From positions 1,492,835 through 1,556,834 of the forward strand of contig VXAZ01000602.1 in assembly GCA_013399875.1 (NCBI GenBank): 64,000 bases of DNA, written 5' to 3'. Both the position numbers and the translations under genes were made by a program. The notes under the pieces are model-generated. The model was not told where the DNA came from. It did not search any database and saw nothing but the letters and a program-made list of their open reading frames with translations. Position 1 is the first letter of the stretch; the number at the start of each line of letters is the position of its first letter. Below, piece after piece: positions 37,701 through 49,700 of the stretch. The stretch is from Gymnorhina tibicen (taxonomy: Eukaryota > Chordata > Aves > Passeriformes > Artamidae).

Positions 37701-40700
37701 TTAGCCAAATCTCCTATGAAAGGTTTATGCAGCCAATGCTGCATATCTTTTGATCTTACCCATTTCATGCTAATAGCTTTTGAGTCCATTTGCTAATTTT
37801 AAGAGTCTGAAGTCACAAAGACACAATGCTCCTACAAGTTTACATGGAAATGGTAGGCTCAACAGAGGAGACCCCACCATAAGAAGCAAGAAGCCTGAGT
37901 GCAGTCTTAATTAGGCATCAAAAACTGAAGAACACACACACACACATACACACACACGCTTCCTCGTTTTGAATGTGAGAGACAGACATCAGACAGATTT
38001 GCATTTACTAGACATGAGAGAATGAGATATCAAATACAAAACATAAATTAAAAGGATGCCAGGATCTGCTAATTCTGCTGCTTACAAAATTCCTTGATGT
38101 CTGACAGCAGGATACCACTGATTGATCATCTCTTTGTCTTTCAGTGTATCCAACATTTACTTCAGTAACACAGACAAGTATATGCTCACCATCTCAGTAT
38201 GTGGACTTGATTAATCCTCTAGCACTTGCCATATAGTCTCATTAACCAGTTGGTTTTAGTCCTTTTCTACAACTATTCAAGCTCCTACTACATTAAAAAT
38301 TCTAGCCTTTCATGACACAACTATATACCTTCCATGTGTTATGTCATCCGCCAATTAATACACAGCAATCTCCACCGAACCCCCAGGAAACCGATTGAAA
38401 ATGGTTTTATTGCTATTTCCTGTTACTGCTTGCTAGGTACAACACCCAAGAGAAACAAACCACATTTACAAAGCTTCACTAGCAGGAATCTACATCTGAA
38501 AAAGCAGAAAGGAAGACAACAGCAGTGTACCTGGGATCACTTTTGAGCTCCTCAGTCCAGGTAACCCCCGTCCCTCCCCTGTGTCCCCCACACACCTGGG
38601 TTTCTCTGGGAAGAAAAACCAGAGAAAAGCTGCAAGCTGTCTCAGCTAGGTTCCAGATCTAAATAACAGCAGTTTTGGGGCTGTGGTGTGCCCCACAGCA
38701 CATACTGTTTGCTCCGTCTAGATGCAGCCAGAGGACAAGATCCACTGACAGAAGAGAAGAGGGTTGGGATTTTTTATCATCTGTCTCCTTGCCAGTCATA
38801 TAACATTGAGGTGGAGAGGACCTTTGATTGACATTAGTGTTTAAAGCTCCGTGGATGAAAATATAGAGGTAGTCCTGTTAGATTCAGAAGCCCAGTGAAA
38901 CAGTACTACCAACTTAGCCAGTTAGCTCATCTGACATCATGAACCATTAATAGTTATGTTTTCTGTTCTATTCTTAGCCAATTGTGCGGTCACCTTACGG
39001 TAGTCCTATCTCATCCATATTTCTCTCATTGGAAAAGTCATGTGGAACTGTATCAGGTATCTTATAGAAGCCAATACATATTGCGTTCACATTATTCCTT
39101 CAGCCTTGAAGTCTTATCTTACTGACCAGGTCAAAGACTCTTTCTACTTTTTATTAGTCCACGCTGATTTTACTGTTAATTTTGTTTTCTACAAATATGC
39201 ACAAAAGAACTACTTCATTCACCTAACCGCAGCTAAATGATTTTTTTTTCTTATCCTCAGAGCCTATGTCTATTAGAAGGGTATATTCTTGGTCTTTTTC
39301 CCTGAGACCATTTTCATTATTCCAGGCTACTTGGCAAGGACCGAGGACCAGTCTGATACAATTTTCCTTAATTCCTTACATCTGACCTCTACAGAGAAGC
39401 TGACTCAGCCTAGTCCTTTCAGTACAGTCAGTGTATCAAGATATGCTGAATCTACTTGCCCCTGTTTCTGCTCCTGTTTCTCTCAGCAAAGAGCTAGATT
39501 CTTAGTTTACATAAGTGGTAGATACTGATGACAGTAAAGCTTTACTCATTTCCCAGCAAACTGATGTCCCTTCCTATGATGGGTTTAAGTGAAACTGAAG
39601 AACAAGTACTTGCCAGGTTGACAGTTTTCTCCTTCCTAGTTATAATTTTCTCTCACTTCTCTTGAGTAATGACTGTTGTTTAATCACTCCTTGTCAAAGT
39701 CCTTTTATGCCTCACCCTTTTACGCCTCTCCCTCATCCGTCACTATCACTTTGTCTCAAAACAATTTCAGTGTTGTCCCTGAGCAGACTTGTCCCAACAT
39801 TGTCAGCAACCTTGTCCCACATCACTTTCAGAACCGATGGAAACAACTGGGCAGGGAAAGGGATTCCTGTTGCCTGTTTGCATTACAATTTCCTTCAGCT
39901 CAGGTCTCAAAACCCTGGAGTCTAAAACTACCAGCTTGGTTAAGACAGTCTGTGGGGTTATATGTACAGTTGTTTCAGTGTGATTATTGCTGTAATCACC
40001 TTTGTGATCTGAACTATTGGCAAAATTTTTGTTTAATCCCATTGTTCCCCATCAGCCTTCCACATCCTAAGTCAGAGTAGAAGTGCATGTGCAAGGACAG
40101 GCTATATTAATATATGTGACAATATGTCTGAAAAATCACTAACTGGGGTTCTGCAAGGACCATGGAGCTTGGAAGCGAACTCTGACACTGCTTCATCAGC
40201 ATCAGGAGGATGAATGACCTCTGATCATGTCTGAGGAACTGTGACCCAGAGTCAGAGTCCCTGTGCTGACAATAGTAACATAGAAGTAATGTCTGAGGAA
40301 CTGATAGTTTAAAAAAAGATGCTTCAAATGATATCTCATATAGTAGAAATACTAGGACAAATGAGAGTATATACCTTTTCATTTCAGGGATCACATAGTT
40401 TTCCTCCATACATCTTCAAATGCTAAAGATCTTTCCCCTCCCAGAGAATATTATCTGCAGCTAGATTTATCTTGAGCTAGCACATGTTCAGCTGAAGTCA
40501 TGTCTCTGTCAGGCTCTGGGGCAGCAGGATTGCAGTGAGGTACAAAGGTGGAGCAGAGCAGATCTCTATCAACCTTACTTCCAGTGCTAAAACCCACAAC
40601 ATCCTCATTGAAATGCTGGACAAGAGTGATGGCTGAGAGAACGATGCTGGAGATCTCCAGTAAGAACACCTGAGGAAGATGGCCAGTGACTTGTGACAGT

Positions 40701-43700
40701 TGTTGAGATGACTCAAGAAAAAAGGAAAAATTCATCCACGCTAGCCAATACAGACAAGAGTAGTTTATAATCTCTGTCTTCTGCCCAATTAATATATCAG
40801 CCTGAAAATATCACCTCTGCTTTCCACAGAGGACATAAACAGAAGGAATAATGAATAAGGATCAAATGTCAAACTCAAGCCTAAAGGTGGAGAAAGAGGG
40901 TCTAGATACCTGGTGTTTATCTCACTGTAGTCTTTAATAAATGCCTTCCAAGCAGCACAGAATTCAAAGCTGAATGTGAGTTATTAAGTGGGGTTTCTTG
41001 AACAAACACGTATCACTGGACTGCTACTGCAGTGTATGGAAACTGATTTCCCAAGCGGATGCAATTTCCAGTTTCATGCGTGCTGAAATGAAATCAGTCT
41101 CTCCATGTGTGATTCAATTATGGAAGCTGTTGTCCTTGTTTTCCTAATGGCTGGCTGCTCACTGAGCAGCAAGGGCCAAGGGTGATTCAGCATTGCTTCA
41201 TACTGCTAGGAACAGACTTCCTGTAAGATCAATAGTTCAGGCAAATAATTTTAATCTCCTGGTCTAAGCAGAATGGTTTTCTGTTTTACTTTAAGGCACG
41301 TAGGATGTAGTAGTAGTAGGCTACTATCCTAAACCTTTTGGTCTCCTACACTGCAGTGAATGACAAAACTGGTAAGTTAGTCTAACAATCACATAACTGT
41401 GATCGTTAGAGTTACAACTGTCAAGGCTGAAAGCCAAATAGAAAATGCGGTACAATAAGTTCAAACTGCCATTCAGATACTTCATCTTGTTCACAGATCC
41501 TGTGGCCTATACCAATTGTAACAGGCTGAGAGATGGCTTGCTGCACTCACCCTCTCTGCAGAGAAATGTGACTGCAGTCACTCTTAGAAGAGGTAATCTC
41601 TATGACCTGCCGATGAATAGGCCACTTATTTATAAGCATCCTATCTTTTCAAGTGATGCTGCTGTACATCCGCTTTAAACAAGAAGGATTTCCTTTTCTG
41701 ATACGGAATGTGATGACTTTGATGACTCTGCATGGCAGCCAGGCCCATATAAAGCAGAGGAGGAAATTTCCCCACCCAGTTTTCCCTCCCTTCCTCTACC
41801 ATACATGGAGAGGCTCTTGAATCCTACGAACTAAAAATAGTCCAGCAGATAAGTTTAAATTAAGATATTTTGAAGCACTTCTTGCACTGACACAGTGTGA
41901 TAGCAAGTTAGGAATAGACTGCTGTCCTGGTATGCTATCCTCTGCTAACAATTTGTTTCCAGTTGTGAGAAAGGCTAAGCCTTTTGTCCGATGAGATGAT
42001 TTAGGATGGGGGTGAAAATACAGTGGACCTCAGAAAGCACAGGTGGCTGAGAAGAAGCAGCCCTGGATACAGATGGATCCCAAGCCTCTGAAGGTGGGGT
42101 GAGAAGAGAAGGACACTGCAGGACCTATGAGGAACCAAAAAAACCTCACTTGCAATTTCTTGTGACAACTATAGTCTGATTCTCCCTGTCGCAAGCTCCT
42201 GCTTTCTGCTAACCTCCTGAAAATGATTTAGGTTTTTTAATTTGTATTTTCTGTCTTGCTATCTCTTCCTTTTCTTCTGCACTGTGCAAGTGGCACATAA
42301 ATGATCTCAGGAAGGGACTTAGCTTGGCCCTTTATAGTGATGACAAACCGAGGGCCTAAAGGTCCCCAGTTTCCCCAGGGATTAATCACCTCTCTAAAAA
42401 GAGCAAGTTACAGTTTCAGTGGGAAGAAAACAAATTCATACTTTTCTTTCAACAGGTTAGACAAAATATTGGCTGTTCACAAACATGACTGTTCCATAGT
42501 TCATTTAAAATACAGCAGAGTCCCTGTTTGCTGGCTCTTCTCTTACCCCACTGAGCAAAACACCAGGGTGCATAGAAGCCACTGGGTAGTGATACAGACT
42601 GAAGTTTTTTACTTGTAGAGCAAGTTCCCCTGCATTTGGGTGCACGTGTCCTCCCATGCCAGTCCATAGCTTCTCTGCAAGCAGCCTCCCATGGAGCCAG
42701 TGTGGCTCAGCAGTCCCTCATCCACCTGTGTTTATACCTGTGTTTATTCCAGGTATAGGTGTTCTTTAGCTCTGTTGACCACTTAATGAATACCTTCCAT
42801 CCCTCTTCCTTACTTGCTTCCTTCCTTCACAGTCACCGGCTGCTGAACCGGACTTTTGTTTTAATGGCTGCTGTACTCCAGCATGATCAGGATGTAGAAT
42901 TTTGCCTTCTCATTTACTGACAAGATTCCTAGCCCAAGGAAAGACCATGTGAGTTACCATCCCTGGCAGAGTAACTCATACAGAAGGACACCCATGGCCA
43001 AACATAAACCAAAAAGAGGGTGAGCCATGAAGGAGTAATAAGAGAATAAAATATTACCTCAGTCTGCAGTGCTTCTGGGAACCCTAACTCCAGCTGGCAA
43101 TATTGTTGCATCATCTCCTGCCATGGGATATTATCTTGCTATCAGAAATGCTCTGAATTAAACACATAGCTTTCCTGGGATCCCTCTGTAGTGATGCCGT
43201 CCGTGGAAATAAGTCTTGATGTAAAGCAATTGCTCTTCCACTGCTAGGACTATCAGGTGGCAGGGAGCAGCTGAACATGCCTTTCTCAACATTCATCTCA
43301 TGCTTGTACATTATTCAAAGGGGGAAAAAATAGCTTCATCTTCAGGGAGGCTGAAATTGCTGATTTCTTTCCTGTCCTAAGGAAAATGAGTGCTAAAGAC
43401 TAGGAAGAAGTAGAACAAGGCATCAGGTCAGGTCCACTGCCCAGCAGAACAAGACACAAGGGACCCAACTGAGCCTCTCAACACTGGAAAGAGCAGTAAG
43501 ACAGTGCCCTGTCTGAGGGAAGCACCTAGGTTTGAAAGTTACCTCTATAGGAGTCCTTAGGCAGAACAGATAAAAGAATATTTAGCCCAAGGAAAAGAGA
43601 AAAGAGAAGTTTAATAATTGCCTTGCAGTATTATCTGGCCTGGGTAAAATGTCTAGCATTTGAAGCAGAAGGTCAAAAGTTAGAATCCACATGTTTTCTT

Positions 43701-46700
43701 TCTGATTCAGTCTAGTAACTTTTCTGTGTCTCTCTGTTTTCCATTCTGTCCCTAAGCCACTTTTTAAAAACCTGTTTTATTTCTAGGCTCAGAGAAATGT
43801 AAAGTAGTCAGTCATACAACACACTGAGGTACGTATATGAAAATAAGTTTATGATTACCTTGTTTTTAAATTTTTTTAGATAGATCACAACTGTGAAATC
43901 AGATAACGCCTTGTTCTGCCCTCATGTTTGGGCTTGAAATACTCCATGTGTAGCAGAAACCAGGAAAGATATTCACAACTAAGATCACTTCAGGTCCATC
44001 ACTCATATACTACACTACATTTTTCAGTACTTTATTCCACGTGGAAAGGTCTTGACTATCAGGGATGGCACTACAAGGAACTATTTCAAGAACTGATTTA
44101 CCAACTCCTGCCTGTCCTTGCTGTCAACCCTCCACTGCCAACACCTAAAAAGTTATAAATTCTACCTGAACTACCAGCTGCTGCCAGACATGGGCACCCT
44201 TGCTGGAGTGAGTGCCTGCAGGGAAAATTGATGTAGAAGAGTCCCTCCCTGAGCTGGACAGGGTGAGAGAAATAAATCAGTTACTGACAAGACTCTTTCG
44301 TGGCTATGCTGTCCGCAAATTATCTCTCATCAGTCCTTATTTGTGTAATACTGCATGCCTCTGTGCCCATGGAGAGCAGAACTGAACAGAGAACTCCTTG
44401 GGAGCCTCCTGAAATGAGAGTTCTGTGCTTGACACACAGGTAGCTAAGGAGCAAGCTGAGGCCATAAAGCCTCTGTAAACCCAGGGAAATTTAACCTCCA
44501 AGTTCTTTCCTGGCACCATCATGTCATCTGAGTCTTCTTAGCCCAAAGTGCTGAAGAAACCAATGACCTCCATCCTTTTTCCAGTACAAAGTGGTGCTAG
44601 AGCACAGCTGATTGTATGGCTGCAGCCTCTATGAGTGACTCCCAGACTCCTGACCCCAGACACTTTCTCTTATCTGTTTCTTAGGATGTCTTGGGTGAGG
44701 TAGACCCCAGTGCCAAAGCTGCAGTAGGAAGCCTTGGTCTCTGCAGGTCTGATGTGACTCTACTCCTTTGCAAGCTAGAGGAGGTAACCCACCCGACATT
44801 TGCAGGAATCAGGCTTTTGGAAGGAGATCCAGCACAAGAAAAAGGCATGGGTGAATGGCAGTTTAGAGGACTTACTGGCCTGCTTGGCTTTCTCTGCATA
44901 TGTGGTGGTTAGGTCTTCATCAACCGGATGTTCCACTGGCCCCACCATGGGGATGAGATGGCGTTCCGCTTGGATAGCTTTGGTGGCATGGGGCAGGAGC
45001 ATCGCCTCTGGAGAAGGCTCCCGTCCTTCTGTTGATGGTGGCCGCAACTGTCCCTCGCTGTCTGAGAATGGAGTGTGTGTGCGACTGCCAGGCAGGCAGA
45101 CAATCTCCCTCTTGGCCACTCCGCTGGAGCTGGCCAGCTCTGCTCCCCCCTGCGCAGCGGCCTCCGGCATGCTCTCGTAGCCACTCTGTTCAGACAGGGA
45201 CACCTCGTCCTGAGGTGCATCTGCCCTGCTGGTGGTGCTGTCAGGTGGCGAGCGTGGGCTCTTCTTTCGAGCCCGGCGGTGCTTTTCCTGCGCCACGTTG
45301 TCAGCATCGCTGTCTGTCTCACCATAGTAGGCCTCGCTGTCCGGTGGGGACGTGAGGCTCTCCAGGTGCCTCTGTGACCTCCGTGGCTGCGAGGGCTGTG
45401 CAGTGGCTGGGGCTCCTGCTGGTTCAGAGCTGAGTAACTGTGCTGGGGGGCTGAGCAGGGATGGTGGAGAGAGCACTCGCTGCCCTGGAGAAGGGGAACG
45501 CTGGAGCCGTGGACCAGTCTGGTCCCCACCAACTATCCTGTGGGGAAAAGGAAAAGTGGTGAGCGAGGTCTGGTTTGTGTGGCTAAGCTGGAGGGAAGCT
45601 CTGATGTGAGAGAAGGCTATGGATTGAGACAGTGTTACAGGTGTTTTTCAGGTGGTACAGACACCTGAAGTATAAACACCAAGGACAGACTCGTCTCTGA
45701 CATCAGTTACATGCTCTCATTCTGATTTTCTGCTTCGCAACTCTATGGAAACAGGTGTTAAACACTCAAAAGTCAGAGTGCCCTAAAACCATAAAAAATC
45801 TACCAAGCTTAATCAACTCCCCAGGCATTTCTCCTGGAGAGATGAATTCCTGCATAGCAAGCATTGCCCAGGACAGTATGACTACCCCTCAGCCTGCGGC
45901 TTGTCAGCAGAGAACGGCTGGTGCTCAGCTATCGCACTGCACTCCAGCTGCTCCTGCAGCTGAGACTGTGTCAGCTCTGCAGATCCTGGCACTCCCAAAC
46001 TGCTTTAGTTCAGACTGGGCTCCAAAGAAGTCAGTGCTATTTGTTTGCCCTGATCTCTACATGGGAGTAAATAGCAAATACTTAAAATATAAAGGCCCAA
46101 GTGTATTTTGGGGATAGGACTCTGGTATCCAGTGGTAGGAGACCACTCTAATACTTAGCCTGCTCACTGTGGGACTGCTTCACAAGCTAACTACCAGGGC
46201 CTAGGTTTTGATGACCATATGCAGTCATGCTGGCGAGCCCAATCCATGGTGGCATTTGCCTTTGGCTTAGACATAGCAACTTCAAGCCTATAAGACATCT
46301 GGAAGGATGACTGGAGTAGGTGCAGGGCAGACTGGTGCAGTCAACCCTACTGCTGGCTTCCAGAGGGAAGGAGAATTGGCTGTGCTAACATGAAAAGAGC
46401 CTACTCTGTCTTCCCTCTCCTCAAGAGTAAGTCTGGATTTCAATGGCAGTTTGACTCCAGCCCACACAGATGGAGCTGGGAACTTGTGCCTTCTCTTGTC
46501 AGAGTCACCAAGGCTTATAAGAGCTATAAAGGAGTCCTAAGTATTTGCCTTCTGAACATGCATACCATGAAGCCAGGCAGACAGCATTGCCTCTGTAAAG
46601 CTGTGGAACTCATGACTTTGATCCCAATTCTAAACTGTGAAAAAATTATGTCAAATGCAAACCTATGTGGAAGCTAAGGGTGGGAGAATTTCTCTGGCAG

Positions 46701-49700
46701 TTTATTTTTTTAATACTATTTGCCATTATGAAATCTCACTGGGGAGCAACCTCAGTGTTCCACAAGTGAAACAGAACAGTCCTTCCTCTTCTTTAAACAC
46801 TTGACCAGGTAATTGGAAAGCATTACTGCTTGTAAACCAGTTTCTCTTGTTCTGTACTGTCAGGTCACTGTCTCTCCCTTCCTCTTTTTCTGAAATACAC
46901 ATACTCCAGAGTCATCCAGCTACCTCTCCTTTCTGAACAGGAATGATTGGTGTTTTCTCTGGGAACGTAAATATGTAGTGGGAATAGACATGTGATCAAG
47001 AAAGCAATATTTGATGATTTCTCCACTGTTCCAAATGAAGCCAACTGATTACATTATTTCCAAACCATCCAGTGTTGGCTCCATCCACAGGCCTGTGAGA
47101 AGCCTGCCTTTGTCCCTTTGTTAATTCAAAGTGTGCTGATTTTGATCCATTAGAATTTGCCCAGGCACCTGTTGGCTGCAGATAGGCTCCAATGGTGTGA
47201 GATGCGGCCTTGGCAAGGGACCAGGAGCTATTCTGGACACTTTGTATAGAACTTACTCATCCCACTTAATCACAGCTAGGGTATAGAGCGAGCACATCAG
47301 AAGGCACCGCTGCTTTCACTGAAGCCAAGGGGAAGATCCTGCATGCTCAGGCTTTCCTTCTCTGAGCACTGCCCACCTCTGCTCCTGCTTTACAGATGAC
47401 AGCAACCAGCGTGGCTGTCCCTCCCCACTGCTCACAGTGCTGTCTCTGTCTTTTCAGGACTGTAGAAAATCACATCTCCCAGCCCCCTTCATCAGGGCCT
47501 GATTTTCTGAGGGTGACTTCTGTTTAGGCAGTAGTGTGGACTAGCTAGGACCTCATACAGCTTTTCTGCCTTCATCTTTATAGGATTATTCATTTATAGC
47601 TTGGGCCGCATCCAGCATGCACTGACGCACTGGGTTAACTTAACACAGGGAGGACGAGGAATGTTACCGGGACTATTTTTTGTCCTTAAATTTGAGCCTG
47701 ATCTCCAGTATTTTCCTGAACTAGAGACTGGTGCAGATATTTCTTCCCATAAAAAGGGCTCAGCCACACACCTCTAATCTTTGTGGCAGTCAGAATACAG
47801 ACTATTGGACTACAACAGCCCACTGCAATAAATACTTGGGTAATCTTGTCTTGCCTTAGCTATACAATGTGTAGTCAAATCAATTTCTAGAGAACAGTTA
47901 TGTACCCAGAATGAACCTGAGTGTCTTGTTACTTGCTGAGATGACCTGCCTCTATGGCATCTACTTGCTTGGTTACTAAACAGCTTATTCTTTGCAGCAT
48001 AGCCTTCACACTGTAAACATTTCCCTTCAGCCTGAGGGACAGGGATGTCTGGGCTCAATTCAGCCCCAGAGCCAGGTGTTCTGGAGAACAGCACAGAGAA
48101 AGGGCAAAACATTGAGATTGCCACACGTTAGCCATGTTAGGACATGGTAAGTCCTCCTAGTACACCTTGCAGTATGGCAAAACCAAAGGCTTCCTGCCTG
48201 CCTTGTTTCTGCTGGATGTGGATAGCTGCTGTGCTGGATGAAACCACCCTACTGTCTGCACTGTCACAGCACTGGCACTTGGGAGCAGGTTACCTTTTCA
48301 CGCGGATGTTGAGCATGCCGTTGGAGGAATCGATGATCTGCATGGCATTAGCATGGGACAGGCCAGCACATGACTTCCCATTGATAGATACTAGAACATC
48401 ATTTTCCCACAGGCCTCCACGGCATGCTTTGCTTCTCTTTCGAATCTGAAAAAGCAGGAGAGAGGATAGGGATGAAGGGAAGAACAGCAGCTATTTAGTT
48501 CAGTTGCTTGTCTCTTGCTGGCCCTTCTATTGCTCCGTTCCTCACAGAATAAAATAAGGCCTAAGACTACTGTGCTGCCAGAGTGGAGCACTAATCCTCT
48601 TGGATGAGCCCTGGCTGTGCCTTTTGGTCTCTGTATTCCTGTTAATTCCTGTTAATTGAGCATAGGCCTGACCTAATCACCAACCCAGTTCAAGTTCTTT
48701 AGTGCAAATGAAAGACTCAAGAATATCTACATGCTCTTCTCCTCTTGTTCCCTGTCTCCTAAGTTGTTTGGGGAGTCTGTGTTTCAGAGATGGAACAGAC
48801 TATGCCTGCACATGACCGTGTGTTCTTCTGCATGCCCCTACTGTACTTCCTTGGTATGATCCCTGACTCATGCAGAGCCTCTGCAAGTACCATCCTCAGG
48901 GAAGCTGACACTGGGAGAGGTGGTGGTTCCAAGGCATGTTCTGTTGTTAAGCATTCCTGCTCCAATGGCTTTGGTCAGTGTATTTCTGGACATCTGCATC
49001 AGGCCATATGGTGTCCTGTTACACAAGTGTAAACTTGGAATAAATCTTTAGCCTTAACAGGAGTTGTGCAAGACATGCATTGCTATATCTGAGAAGGGAG
49101 TCAGAGTCACTAGTTCCAGGCTAGCTCCTAGATCTGGCCTCTCACGGCCATCTCGCACCAAGTGTTTCCTCTCCCTTTCATTCCATCATCCATCAGTTAA
49201 ACTTACCAACTCACCCTAGCCTTTCTGCTAGGGCAAGCAAGCAAGCAAACCAAATGCCCACTCCATAGACCTCTCCCATACAGGCAAGCAATGGGGATAG
49301 TCCTGTAGGACAGCTTCGCACCCATAATGTACTCATTTTGCACATAAAAGAATAGCCAGGTAAAATCACTGGGTCAGAGCAAGTCAGGACCGAGGTAATA
49401 TTACACTGTATTTGTAGATTCTTCTAGAATATTTCTTCAGCCCTTGTAGTTAAGTGAATGACAACTCAGTGCAGAGTGGTTTAACAGAGAGTGCAGTGAA
49501 CAAACTGTGTAAGATCCCTGCAGAGAAGTAATAGGGGCACCTTCTCCCATATCTCACAGCCTTGCTGCTCAAGCCACCAGACTCATCTAGAACACCATAA
49601 AGCTACTTTGCCCACATTCCCATGGCAGCTTCAGGAAAGAGAAGTGAATGTGGGAGGATTGCTGCCCTGTCACTGTTCTTGCAGGAGCAGCAGGGAGCAG

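Larger units (their letters stand above)
31769..44875 (-). other. SYNPO2L: SYNPO2L intron 3 (13.1 kb)
   Basis: The donor is GTAAGT and the acceptor TTTCAG, splitting a Lys codon after its first base. It contains an assembly gap with an unmerged duplication (32866-33198), a long homopurine tract (34483-34741), a CA repeat, and a MEF2 consensus at 41831-41840. No additional coding exon is supported. If a promoter for the short isoform exists, it should lie here, but I could not locate it. Confidence 0.85.

Noticed and set aside
44909..45532. A 207-codon frame on the minus strand overlapping SYNPO2L exon 3
   Set aside because: It is a frame-shifted shadow. The frame chosen joins exons 2 and 4 in phase and matches the mammalian protein; this one does neither.
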